From: Belliella pelovolcani
GTDB taxonomy: Bacteria; Bacteroidota; Bacteroidia; Cytophagales; Cyclobacteriaceae
Length of the DNA: 64,000 nucleotides
Reading direction: 5' to 3'
NCBI RefSeq assembly: GCF_900156785.1
Contig: NZ_FTOP01000015.1
Span: 1-64,000, forward strand
The notes below the pieces were generated by a model that worked only from the letters and a program-made list of their open reading frames with translations, made no database searches and was not told where the DNA came from. A program made the position numbers and the translations under genes. Shown here piece after piece: positions 1 to 7,720 of this stretch (its first letter is position 1; the number at the start of each line of letters is the position of its first letter).

Positions 1-650
1 TTGAACTGTACACTGCTCGATACTGGTATCATCACCCCTGCGGTAATGTAGTAGTGAAAATCATGGTAAGCCAATGCGATGTCTTCTCTTTCTAAGGCTC
101 CTTTGCCGATCATGTTGTAAGCACTCGCTCCTGCATAGAATCTATCTGTATGGAAAAACAAGCCCATGTTCATATTTGGCGTGAACATATTCACTCTGCC
201 TTCTGGAATATTCGGATCATTCGGGTCATTGGCTCTCAGCATGTCTCCGTCTATCGCATACTCACTCGCTCCTACACTCGCTCCCAAGCCTAGAAAGCTG
301 TTTCTTCCTGTCTGAATCCTGTATGCATAGGAAAGCATCGCTCCATTCGTATTGGTAGGACCCATCTTATCTGACAAGATCGATACACCAAATCCCATCA
401 AGCCTTCATTGGCACTCAAGTCAGCCGTCACCGTAAAGGTCGTCGGCGCTCCCTCAAAACCAACCCACTGACTCCTGTAAGTACTCTGTATATAGGGCTC
501 CCCTTTATACCCAGCATACGCTGGATTGATATGGAGACCGTTGAAGATGTACTGGCTGAACTGTGGCAGCTGCTGCGATTCGACGCTGCCGATGGCTACC
601 ATAGCCATCAGCATTGTCATCATTGTTATTTTAAAAATCCCTTTCATCAT
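1..650 (-). CDS. PorP/SprF family type IX secretion membrane protein, 3' end cut off by window edge
   Basis: I translated this frame by hand because it runs off the left edge. It starts with two Met codons (650 or 647), has a signal peptide ending near SVESQ, then the family hallmark QFSQYIFNGLHINPAYAG, followed by alternating strands such as YRSQWVGFEGAP and GFGVSILSDKMGPTN. About 216 residues are visible; the family is usually near 300, so the C-terminus lies outside. PorP/SprF proteins are outer-membrane barrels that work with PorK/L/M/N-type parts or anchor secreted adhesins at the cell surface. The usual adhesin gene upstream is absent here: the next gene upstream is 450 bases away. Confidence 0.9.
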   Translation of the reverse strand, partial: MMKGIFKITMMTMLMAMVAIGSVESQQLPQFSQYIFNGLHINPAYAGYKGEPYIQSTYRSQWVGFEGAPTTFTVTADLSANEGLMGFGVSILSDKMGPTNTNGAMLSYAYRIQTGRNSFLGLGASVGASEYAIDGDMLRANDPNDPNIPEGRVNMFTPNMNMGLFFHTDRFYAGASAYNMIGKGALEREDIALAYHDFHYYITAGVMIPVSSSVQF

Positions 651-1106
651 GTTAGGATTTAGATGTATCGACCGATTGGATACTTCCATCGATAGGTACT
701 GAAACTTGAAAATTACTGATTTGAAAACCAGAGGAATTGTCAGAATAAGCGTTTAGACCAAAAAATCTCTGAATACTGGTTTTGATACTTTTATTAAAAA
801 TCCGAATTGATCTGCAATTCGAGATTACCATTAAGAATCCCAAAAGACTCCTAAACCATGCCAAATAGCTTGTTTGAGTAAAACATTGTCCCATACCTGT
901 ATTATTTAAGTCCCTAATTTTGATAGACTCAAGCACTTTATCACGCTAAAATCTTATCAAATAATTTTATTTGCTGTAAAAATACATTTTTTTGTATTTC
1001 ATAACCTAATATTTTTTAAATTATTTTTTGTGAAATACATTTTTTTTAATTTGAAAAGCAGGTTTTCTACTATACCAACTGCAAAATGAAATAAAAAAAA
1101 GAGGCC
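651..1106. other. Long AT-rich leader region upstream of the porP-like gene
   Basis: About 450 bases without a gene I can support. An open frame on the minus strand (652-936) has no recognisable motif, ends directly against the porP start and is probably chance. The part from 950 to 1075 is very AT-rich with poly-T runs and may hold the porP promoter, but I found no clear TAnnTTTG box. Confidence 0.4.
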
Positions 1107-1117
1107 TTAGCCTCTTT
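1092..1117 (-). terminator. Rho-independent terminator of the small peptide gene
   Basis: On the minus strand a perfect 8-bp stem AAAGAGGC/GCCTCTTT with a 4-nt loop (TAAG) is followed by a run of T. The loop holds the TAA stop of the 41-residue frame. On the plus strand there is no T run, so direction is minus. Confidence 0.7.
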
Positions 1118-1232
1118 GTGTCTGATTTTGTTTTTCTGATTTTAACCTTTTTAGGTATTCTTTGATCAATCGCATTCTTTGATTATCTCCCAAAAACCTC
1201 TGGGGAATAATCCTCTCCAAACTCCACTGCAT
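1107..1232 (-). CDS. Possible 41-residue basic peptide
   Basis: A short frame from an ATG at 1232 encodes a peptide beginning MQWSLERIIPQRFLGDNQ and continuing RMRLIKEYLKRLKSEKQ before a TAA. It is strongly basic and would form an amphipathic helix. I do not recognise a family. Two things favour a real gene: the amino-acid composition is protein-like, and its stop codon lies exactly in the loop of a strong rho-independent hairpin on the same strand (1092-1117), so transcription would end where translation ends. Against it: it is short and no clear promoter was found. It could also be the tail of an RNA gene. Confidence 0.4.
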   Translation of the reverse strand: MQWSLERIIPQRFLGDNQRMRLIKEYLKRLKSEKQNQTQRG

Positions 1233-1339
1233 AGTATTAAATTATAGGTGATAGTTATAAAACGGAAGTCTTTTCCTTTTTGTTTTGAATTTAGATATCG
1301 CTGATAAATTTCCTATATTTTGAAAAACATCCATAAAAG

Positions 1340-2758
1340 ATGATGAATAGCGAAAATAAAATAGATCAAGTCTTCAAGCTCCAAAAAGAAGAGGCTTTGA
1401 AACTTAGACATAGCAGCAAGGCTCAAAGAATCAAAAAATTAGAAGATCTACTACGATGGATCAATACCAATCAGGAAGATATCCGCAAAGCTATCCATGC
1501 TGATTTCAAAAAACCCTATACTGAAATTGATATTTCTGAAATCTTTGTGGTAACCTCAGAAATTAAGCATGCGATGAAACACTTGAAGGGATGGATGACA
1601 CCCAAAAAAGTATCTACTCCACTCACCATGCTTGGCAGTAGCTCTTTTATTCATTATGAACCAAAAGGCGTTTCACTAATCATTGCTCCATGGAATTACC
1701 CTTTCAATTTGGCTCTGGGGCCATTAGTTTCTGCCCTATCCGCTGGATGTACAGCCATCATCAAGCCCTCAGAAATGACTCCTCATACAGCTGCATTGAT
1801 TCGAAGATTGGTGGAAGAAACCTTCGAACCAAAGCATGTTGCTGTTTTTGAAGGGGAAATCGAAACAGCACAATACCTACTCAGCAAGCCATTTGACCAC
1901 ATCTTTTTTACGGGCAGTCCAGCTGTAGGCAAAATCATCATGAAAGCTGCGGCTGAGCATTTAAGTTCTGTCACTTTAGAGTTGGGAGGCAAATCACCTG
2001 CCATTATTGATAGTCGTGCTGACCTCAAGGATGCTGCTGAAAAGATCGTGTGGGGCAAGTTTGTCAACTGTGGTCAAACCTGCATAGCACCTGATTATGT
2101 ATTGGTCCAGAGTGATATCAAGTCCGACTTCTTAGAAGCATTGGTTCAGACCTTGAAAAGTATGTATGATACACATGGGAAAGGCATAGAAGCATCAAAG
2201 GACTATGCTCGCTTGGTCAATGACAAGCATTTGAAACGCCTACAGCATTTACTCTCTGACGCCAGTATGAAAGGAGCCAACACCTACTTTGGTGGTCAGA
2301 TCCATGCTGCTGAAAAATATTTTGAACCAACGATTTTAACGAACCTGACTCCCGACATGGAAGTGATGCAAGAGGAAATCTTCGGACCAATTCTCCCAGT
2401 GATGGAATATCAAACTTTAAATGAAGCCATTACTTACATCAATCAGAACCCTAAACCTCTTGCACTTTATGTGTTTACGAAGTCCTCAGATGTCATAGAT
2501 CAAGTCAACTCCTCCACTTCATCTGGCGCTACAGTCGCTAATGACTGTGTCTTGCATTTTTTACAAAATGAACTTCCATTTGGTGGAGTAAATAATTCTG
2601 GAATGGGTAAAGCACATGGGCAATTTGGATTCCTTGCATTTAGCAATGAAAAAGCGGTGCTCAAACAAAGAATTGGACTGACTGCCACCAAACCCCTTTA
2701 CCCTCCTTATGGTATCACAAGTAAAAAAATCACACAGCTATTGTTGAAATGGTTTTAA
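1340..2758 (+). CDS. Aldehyde dehydrogenase, class 3 type
   Basis: A 472-residue NAD(P)-dependent aldehyde dehydrogenase of the short class-3 group (fatty aldehyde/benzaldehyde type, usually 450-480 residues), oxidising aldehydes to acids. The cofactor loop APWNYPFNL is near residue 117, the glycine motif FTGSPAVGK near 190, the catalytic Glu in LELGGKSP at about residue 214 and the catalytic Cys in NCGQTCIAPDY at about 248. The C-terminus LPFGGVNNSGMGKAHG matches class 3. The C-terminal tail is slightly hydrophobic, as in membrane-associated members. The start is ATG-ATG; either codon could be used. The peptidase gene follows after 27 bases and may be co-transcribed. Substrate cannot be deduced. 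Confidence 0.93.
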   Translation: MMNSENKIDQVFKLQKEEALKLRHSSKAQRIKKLEDLLRWINTNQEDIRKAIHADFKKPYTEIDISEIFVVTSEIKHAMKHLKGWMTPKKVSTPLTMLGSSSFIHYEPKGVSLIIAPWNYPFNLALGPLVSALSAGCTAIIKPSEMTPHTAALIRRLVEETFEPKHVAVFEGEIETAQYLLSKPFDHIFFTGSPAVGKIIMKAAAEHLSSVTLELGGKSPAIIDSRADLKDAAEKIVWGKFVNCGQTCIAPDYVLVQSDIKSDFLEALVQTLKSMYDTHGKGIEASKDYARLVNDKHLKRLQHLLSDASMKGANTYFGGQIHAAEKYFEPTILTNLTPDMEVMQEEIFGPILPVMEYQTLNEAITYINQNPKPLALYVFTKSSDVIDQVNSSTSSGATVANDCVLHFLQNELPFGGVNNSGMGKAHGQFGFLAFSNEKAVLKQRIGLTATKPLYPPYGITSKKITQLLLKWF

Positions 2759-2785
2759 TTTCATGCTTTGAAACAAAAAATACTA

Positions 2786-3901
2786 ATGAATAAAAGCTAC
2801 CTACTCCTCCTTGTATTTTACTTTCATTATTCCAATATCCTTGGTCAATCTCGGCCTAGAGACTATGGAATCAACGTAGGTGTCATGACACCTGGAGCAC
2901 TAAACTCCATCACTGATGTAGCTGGAGTAAGCGTAGGACACTTGACCAAAATAGAAGGGAATGATATCAGAACTGGGGTGACTGCTATCATCCCACACAG
3001 CGGCAACTTATTCCAGCAAAAGGTCCCTGCTGCTATCTTTGTAGGCAATGGCTTTGGAAAACTGGCAGGAACCACCCAAATAGAGGAATTAGGGAATATA
3101 GAATCTCCCATTATCCTCACCAACACCCTCAGTGTAGCTGCAGGAATCGAAGGGGTAATCAAATACACCTTGACCCAAGAGGGAAACGAAAGCGTACAAT
3201 CTGTCAATGCTGTCGTGGGAGAAACCAATGATGGCTTGCTGAACGATATTAGGGGAATGCACATTGGCCCTGATGATGTTTTGAAAGCCATAGAAAATGC
3301 TTCAGAAAACGAGACTTCGGAAGGTAATGTGGGGGCAGGCACAGGCACAGTTTGTTTTGGATTCAAGGGCGGTATCGGTACAGCTTCTCGAAAACTCCCC
3401 GAGTCACTAGGCGGCTACACAGTAGGTGTATTGGTGCAAAGCAACTTTGGAGGAGTCTTACAAATTAACGGCGCCCATATTGGTCAAGCACTAGAACAAT
3501 ATACCTTTAAAAATCAACTGGAATCAGCAGATGGATCTTGTATGATTGTAGTAGCTACTGACGCACCTGTAGGAGAAAGAAATCTAAAAAGAATGGCCCA
3601 GAGAGCAATGATGGGACTGGCCAAGACAGGAGGGATTGCCTCAAATGGCTCGGGTGATTACGTGATTGCCTTTTCCAACTACCAGAAAAATCTAATCTCC
3701 CATCAACAAAAATCACTTAGTCTTTCAGTAAAAGCCGAACTGAGAAACGATGATATGACAGCACTCTTCCTTGCCACCATAGAAGCCACCGAAGAAGCCA
3801 TCATCAACTCCCTGTTTGCAGCCGAAGACATGACAGGAAAAGGAGGCAGAACAGTAAAAGCTTTGCCGAAAGAGAAAGTGCTAGAAATGTTGAAAAATTG
3901 A
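2786..3901 (+). CDS. P1 family (DmpA-like) aminopeptidase, exported
   Basis: A serine peptidase of family S58 (L-aminopeptidase/D-esterase). These N-terminal nucleophile enzymes cleave themselves at a Gly-Ser bond to make two subunits. The fold markers are NSITDVAGVSVGH near the N-terminus, FVGNGFGKLAGTTQIEELG, TNTLSVAAGIEG and the likely cleavage and nucleophile site NGSGDYVIAFS, with Ser near residue 289. I chose ATG 2786 rather than the upstream TTG at 2768 because it gives a clean signal peptide ending near LGQSR. Length (371 residues) is normal. The C-terminus LPKEKVLEMLKN is a natural family end, so the in-frame coding-like stretch after the TGA is not its lost tail. Confidence 0.9.
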   Translation: MNKSYLLLLVFYFHYSNILGQSRPRDYGINVGVMTPGALNSITDVAGVSVGHLTKIEGNDIRTGVTAIIPHSGNLFQQKVPAAIFVGNGFGKLAGTTQIEELGNIESPIILTNTLSVAAGIEGVIKYTLTQEGNESVQSVNAVVGETNDGLLNDIRGMHIGPDDVLKAIENASENETSEGNVGAGTGTVCFGFKGGIGTASRKLPESLGGYTVGVLVQSNFGGVLQINGAHIGQALEQYTFKNQLESADGSCMIVVATDAPVGERNLKRMAQRAMMGLAKTGGIASNGSGDYVIAFSNYQKNLISHQQKSLSLSVKAELRNDDMTALFLATIEATEEAIINSLFAAEDMTGKGGRTVKALPKEKVLEMLKN

Positions 3902-4042
3902 CCAATTGCCTCTGGCGATTTAGGCAAAGGGATTTCGAGGGAGTTGGTAAGTCAAGAAGTGAAAGCGTATGTAGCGGAGGAGATTGAGGGGTTGATGGCG
4001 GCGGAGGAACAGTTAAGTTATAAAGTGAAAACAAAAACATAA
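3902..4042 (+). pseudogene. Coding-like remnant without a start codon, origin unknown
   Basis: Directly after the peptidase stop, and in the same frame, 46 codons read as protein up to TAA: PIASGDLGKGISRELVSQ, then EVKAYVAEEIEGLMAAEEQ. The composition (acidic helix, GCG/GAG-rich codons) is protein-like and G-richer than neighbouring genes. There is no start codon of its own apart from a late ATG. I read it as the 3' end of a gene that lost its 5' part when the island at 4060-5535 was joined here. Family not recognised. Readthrough of the peptidase stop is possible but unlikely because that protein is already full length. Confidence 0.4.
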
Positions 4043-4059
4043 ACCTACAGGTTGATAAT

Positions 4060-4614
4060 ATGAAAATTATCAGTATATTTGAGCTTTCTAAAGGAAGCCT
4101 CTTCGCCGTCAAGTATGAAGAAGAGGACTTGGATGCGCTCGAAGTACTACAAGAACAGTGGTCAGATGTAGAGTTCCTTAGGGAATTCTTCAATAAGTAT
4201 AAAAAAGATTATTAGAGCTACTATCCTAAGGCCAAACTCAGCAAAATTGTACTGCAAACAATTGAAGATGCAGATGCCTTATTTGAGTTGCTTTATGATT
4301 TGGCAGAGGATAAGACAGGAAAATCCCTAGGGGATTACTTTAAACCTCTGGACAACAGAGAAAAAGAAAAAGCATATCCACTGCAAGCATTAAAAGCCTA
4401 TGGCCCCCAAAGCAATTCATTTTTACGGATTTATGCCATCCGGTACGGATCCTCTTTCGTTATTACAGGTGGAGCCATGAAATTAACCCACCAAATGGCT
4501 GATAGGCCACACACCAAATTGGAGTTACATAAATTGGAATGGGTTAAAAAACTTCTCCAAGAGGAAGGTGAAACTCCTGAATTTGTTTACCTAGACCTTG
4601 ACAACGATGAATAA
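4060..4614 (+). pseudogene. Toxin-like gene of a toxin-antitoxin-chaperone operon, interrupted by an in-frame TAG
   Basis: From ATG 4060 the frame is open for 51 codons (MKIISIFELSKGSLFAVKYE up to FFNKYKKDY), meets TAG at 4213-4215, and then continues in the same frame without a gap for 132 more codons to TAA at 4614. Both halves look like one protein of about 184 residues. The second half holds LRIYAIRYGSSFVITGGAMK, which resembles the core strands of RelE/HigB-type toxins (R-x-Y, then a hydrophobic strand, then K-x-T), and ends with a helix. It overlaps the HTH gene by 8 bases, the usual toxin-then-antitoxin order of HigBA. Either it is a nonsense-mutated toxin, or the TAG is read through, or there is a sequencing error. 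The RelE-like link is by motif only. Confidence 0.6.
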
Positions 4615-5089
4615 GACTGAAGAAAAAATCAAAGCACTAGCTGCCGAAAACCCTGTTTCCAATTGGAAGGAAAAGGTAGCGTTTAGGAAAGCCAACAAAG
4701 CAACGCTTAGACAAGCTGCTAAAGTTGCCCTAAGGCTTTTGGATGCATTGGAAGAAAAGGGCTGGAGTCAAGCCCAACTTGCCAGAGAACTGGAAGTCAC
4801 ACCTCAGCAGGTCAGCAAATGGGTCAAAGGGGAGGGAGATTTTAAGTTTTCGACCATAGACAAGCTTGAAAAGGTTCTGGGAATTACAATTCATGTTGTT
4901 CTGGCAGAAGATGAGTTTGTGACTACTGAAGAAGCTTTTGAAGCAAGGATAAACGAAGAAGTGATGGCTTATCATCAGCGCTGGACAATGACTCAAGAGT
5001 ACCTCAAATTAAAAAATCAAGTCACCAATCCTCAAACAGTAATGGCAGTAAGTCATGCTGACAAGGATGTAATAGCTATGGCAGGATGA
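4607..5089 (+). CDS. XRE-type HTH antitoxin with long C-terminal extension
   Basis: A 160-residue protein with an N-terminal helical part, an XRE helix-turn-helix (WSQAQLARELEVTPQQVSKW, about residues 53-72) and a C-terminal extension of about 55 residues that is not needed for the HTH. ATG 4607 is chosen over the TTG at 4598; it overlaps the toxin-like frame by 8 bases. The next gene, SecB-like, overlaps its end by 4 bases (ATGA). In known toxin-antitoxin-chaperone systems such as M. tuberculosis HigBA-SecB, the antitoxin carries a C-terminal chaperone-addiction segment bound by the SecB-like protein. The extension here (about 103-160, with one Trp) is in the matching place; that role is inferred. 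It probably represses its own operon. Confidence 0.75.
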   Translation: MNKTEEKIKALAAENPVSNWKEKVAFRKANKATLRQAAKVALRLLDALEEKGWSQAQLARELEVTPQQVSKWVKGEGDFKFSTIDKLEKVLGITIHVVLAEDEFVTTEEAFEARINEEVMAYHQRWTMTQEYLKLKNQVTNPQTVMAVSHADKDVIAMAG

Positions 5090-5535
5090 AAGCTAAATTT
5101 TCCCCTTTACAGTTATTGGATTTCAAGTTATTGGAATCTCACTTCGAATTTCTTGTTACCGAAGAAAGTGAAATAGATATCAAGGAATTGTTTCAATCCT
5201 ATTCAGTAGATATTGATTTTGGTATCAGAAACAATGAAGAAGCGCAAGAAATTCAGTTGTTCACAATGATTCAAGTCAATTCAGGAGAAGAGGATTCTCT
5301 TCCTGGGTATAAAATCATGGTAGAAGGGGGAGGAACTTTCCGTATTCAAAATCCGGAAGCACTCGAAGAAAATCTCAAAAACAACCTGACCCAATTTTCC
5401 ACCTTAAATATGATGATCAACAACCTCCGAAACATCATCTATCAGATCACCAATTTGGGCCCTATGGGTGGGTATTTATTACCACCGATTGATATCACAC
5501 AGTTGTTGAGGGATAAGGCGGAGAGAAAAAAATAA
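5086..5535 (+). CDS. SecB-like chaperone of the toxin-antitoxin module
   Basis: A 149-residue protein with a SecB-like layout: an N-terminal strand (FSPLQLLDFKLLESHFEF), alternating strands such as YKIMVEGGGTFRI, a helix with NMMINNLRNIIYQIT, and the end motif GPMGGYLLPPIDITQLL. The last part matches the SecB end, where a glycine is followed by L-x-P-P-I-x-(F/I). It starts in the ATGA overlap with the HTH gene, so the two are translationally coupled. In TAC systems such proteins hold the unstable antitoxin in folded form. Sequence similarity to housekeeping SecB is low, so assignment rests on the C-terminal motif, size and gene order. With the toxin gene interrupted, it may now be a passenger. 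Confidence 0.65.
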   Translation: MKAKFSPLQLLDFKLLESHFEFLVTEESEIDIKELFQSYSVDIDFGIRNNEEAQEIQLFTMIQVNSGEEDSLPGYKIMVEGGGTFRIQNPEALEENLKNNLTQFSTLNMMINNLRNIIYQITNLGPMGGYLLPPIDITQLLRDKAERKK

Positions 5536-5550
5536 CTATATTGTTCTAGT

Positions 5551-5822
5551 TCATTTTGTTCTTGCCCAACCATAAGCATATTCCAAAATACAGTTGGAAA
5601 TTTCAATCATTACAAAAACTGCTTCAATTCGATTGAGGTCAGTAACTGAGTCAGAGTCGTATTTTGTAAGATAGGTTCCAATGGTTGAGTTTTCTGTATC
5701 TACTTCAGTGATTGGGTTGAAAAAATGTTTGCCTCCAATTTATTATACCTTACCAAACGATAGATCTTTGGATGTATGATTTCAAGTTCGGTTGACTGTG
5801 GGCTGAGGACGAACTTCCACAA
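5551..5822 (-). pseudogene. Frameshifted gene remnant, unknown family
   Basis: In this 396-base gap the minus strand holds two protein-like frames that follow each other with a shift of one base. The first, from about 5822, reads LWKFVLSPQSTELEIIHPK and IYRLVRYNKLEANIF. The second takes over near 5735 with HFFNPITEVDTENSTIGTY, TKYDSDSVTDLNRIEAVF and ILEYAYGWARTK before TGA at 5551. Together they would give an 85-90 residue piece. There is no start codon at the beginning. Family not recognised. It marks the right border of the accessory island. Confidence 0.35.
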
Positions 5823-5877
5823 TTAAAAATATAACCAATTGAATCGCTCAATCAATTACGGATACTCTCAGTATTAT

Positions 5878-5908
5878 TTTCATACTATGGGCTAAGAAGC
5901 TATCTTTG
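5878..5908 (+). promoter_or_regulatory. Promoter of prfA
   Basis: TATCTTTG at 5901-5908 fits the Bacteroidota -7 box TAnnTTTG exactly. TTTC at 5878-5881 sits 19 bases upstream, where the -33 TTTG box is expected. The start codon follows 23 bases later. Confidence 0.6.
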
Positions 5909-5931
5909 CCTTCCAAAAAAAAGAATAAACC

Positions 5932-7008
5932 ATGCTTGACAAATTACAAGCGCTTAAAGATAGATTTATAGAAGTCGGACAGCTGATCATTCAGCCAGAC
6001 GCCATGTCTGACATGAGCAAATACACCAAACTCACCAAAGAGTACAAAGATTTGGAAAAGGTGGTAGACTTGCTCGACGAATACACTTTGGTCTTAGACA
6101 ATATCAAAAGCTCTAAGGAAATCCTCGAAAAGGAAAAAGACCAAGACTTCAGAGACATGGCCAAGGCAGAGTTAGATGAACTCAAAGATCGTCAAATCCA
6201 ACTCGAAGAGGATCTCAAGCAGCAGCTGATCCCCAAAGACCCCAACGATTCCAAGGATTGTATTCTCGAAATCAGAGGAGGTACTGGTGGAGATGAGGCA
6301 GCTATTTTTGCTGGAGACTTATTCCGTATGTATCAGCGATTTTGTGACAAGCAAGGCTGGAAGCTAACTGTACTCGATTTGACTTTTGGCTCCTCAGGTG
6401 GCTACAAGGAAATCATCAGCACCATCACTGGGGCAGATGTGTATGGCATGATGAAGTATGAATCTGGTGTACACCGAGTACAGCGAGTACCTTCTACGGA
6501 GACCCAAGGGCGAGTGCATACTTCTGCCGCATCGGTAGCGGTACTGCCTGAAATGGACGAAGTAGAGGTTAATATCAATATGAATGAGATTAGAAAAGAC
6601 ACGTATTGCTCCTCAGGCCCAGGAGGTCAGTCGGTCAATACCACCTACTCTGCCGTCCGATTGACTCACCTTCCTTCAGGGTTGGTAGTCACTTGTCAAG
6701 ATGAAAAATCTCAAATCAAAAACTTCGAAAAGGCCCTCAAGGTACTTCGCTCTAGACTTTATGAAATCGAACTTGCCAAGCACAATGATGCCGTAGGCGC
6801 TCAACGTAAATCTATGGTAGGCAGTGGAGACCGTTCAGACAAAATCAGAACCTACAATTACCCTCAAAGCCGCGTGACTGACCATAGAATCAACAAGACA
6901 GTCTACAACCTCCCAGATGTGATGGAAGGCAATATTGAAGAGTTTATTTCTGCGCTAAGGTTTGCCGAAAATGTAGAGAAAATGAAGGCCTCTGGGATGG
7001 AAGAGTAA
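5932..7008 (+). CDS. prfA: Peptide chain release factor 1
   Basis: RF1 reads UAA and UAG stops in the ribosomal A site and triggers release of the finished chain. The 358-residue length is typical. The codon-recognition segment lies in [17 protein letters not shown], where RF1 carries a P-x-T type tripeptide, and the catalytic GGQ is at about residues 231-233 in [20 protein letters not shown]. The N-terminal coiled region (residues 1-100) is complete. There is no programmed frameshift, which is a feature of RF2 rather than RF1. It is a single gene with its own promoter; the GNAT gene follows after 61 bases. Confidence 0.97.
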   Translation: MLDKLQALKDRFIEVGQLIIQPDAMSDMSKYTKLTKEYKDLEKVVDLLDEYTLVLDNIKSSKEILEKEKDQDFRDMAKAELDELKDRQIQLEEDLKQQLIPKDPNDSKDCILEIRGGTGGDEAAIFAGDLFRMYQRFCDKQGWKLTVLDLTFGSSGGYKEIISTITGADVYGMMKYESGVHRVQRVPSTETQGRVHTSAASVAVLPEMDEVEVNINMNEIRKDTYCSSGPGGQSVNTTYSAVRLTHLPSGLVVTCQDEKSQIKNFEKALKVLRSRLYEIELAKHNDAVGAQRKSMVGSGDRSDKIRTYNYPQSRVTDHRINKTVYNLPDVMEGNIEEFISALRFAENVEKMKASGMEE

Positions 7009-7069
7009 TTGAAATCATTTGCCTTCTTCATAAAAGGAACTTATCTTTTACAAATAATCCCAACAAACC

Positions 7070-7609
7070 ATGAAGATCTGCGGCAAAAACAACATTTCCT
7101 TAGTACGCTGGCATGAAGGACACTTTCATCAGCTTTACCCCATCGCCAATAATCCTAAGATCGCCGCAAATCTACGGGATGCTTTTCCGCAGCCTTATAC
7201 CATCCACGATGCAAGGCATTGGATAGAGCACAACATCAAGTTTACGCCTCCACAAAATTTCGCAATCGAATATGAGGATCACCTTGTCGGATCGATTGGA
7301 GGAGAAATCGGCAAAGAAGAGCTTCGAACCAATATGGAAATTGGTTTTTGGATAGCTGAACCCTACTGGGGCAAAGGTATTGCCACCGAGGCATTGATGC
7401 TATACACTGAGCATTTACTAGAAAGATTTCCCGAAATCAAGCGGATCTATTCTCAAGTCTTTGATTTCAATACCGCTAGTATGAAAGTCCTAGAAAATGC
7501 AGGGTATGTGCCAGAAGCCATCCTCAAAGATGCTTATATCAAAAATGGTAAAGTTGGAGACTTATTTCAATATGTGATCATCAGGTCGGAGGTCGAGAAG
7601 AATCAATAG
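7070..7609 (+). CDS. GNAT family N-acetyltransferase (RimJ/RimL type)
   Basis: A 179-residue acetyl-CoA-dependent acetyltransferase. The central strand and acetyl-CoA loop are seen in EIGFWIAEPYWGKGIATEAL (about residues 90-109), with the Q/R-x-x-G-x-A type loop as GKGIA. The later motif FNTASMKVLENAGYVPEAIL is typical of the RimJ/RimL group that acetylates N-termini of ribosomal proteins or small molecules. Substrate cannot be read from sequence. It is followed by a two-way terminator facing the ohr gene. Confidence 0.88.
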   Translation: MKICGKNNISLVRWHEGHFHQLYPIANNPKIAANLRDAFPQPYTIHDARHWIEHNIKFTPPQNFAIEYEDHLVGSIGGEIGKEELRTNMEIGFWIAEPYWGKGIATEALMLYTEHLLERFPEIKRIYSQVFDFNTASMKVLENAGYVPEAILKDAYIKNGKVGDLFQYVIIRSEVEKNQ

Positions 7610-7657
7610 CTTTGATTTCTTCATTTTAAGTTACCTGAACACAATAACCTAAAATAA

Positions 7658-7690
7658 AACCCCACATCGTCAGGATACGATATGGGGTAA
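7658..7690. terminator. Bidirectional terminator between GNAT and ohr genes
   Basis: The stem ACCCCACATCGT/ACGATATGGGGT (7659-7670 and 7677-7688, one mismatch) separates two convergent genes. A-rich sequence on the left and T-rich on the right give a T run for both directions. Confidence 0.75.
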
Positions 7691-7720
7691 TTATTTTCAA
7701 AGATATTGGAATACTAAAGC

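Noticed and set aside
652-936. 94-codon open frame on the minus strand between porP and its upstream region
   Set aside because: No motif, signal peptide or plausible start; ends directly at the porP start in a region likely to be leader. Composition looks like translated AT-rich noncoding DNA.
2768-2785. Upstream TTG start of the P1 peptidase
   Set aside because: It would add six residues before a good signal peptide; ATG 2786 is the simpler start.
5932-7008. Link between release factor 1 and the TAG-interrupted toxin-like gene as a recoding system
   Set aside because: RF1 is intact and standard, and UAG is a normal stop in Bacteroidota. Proximity is probably chance.
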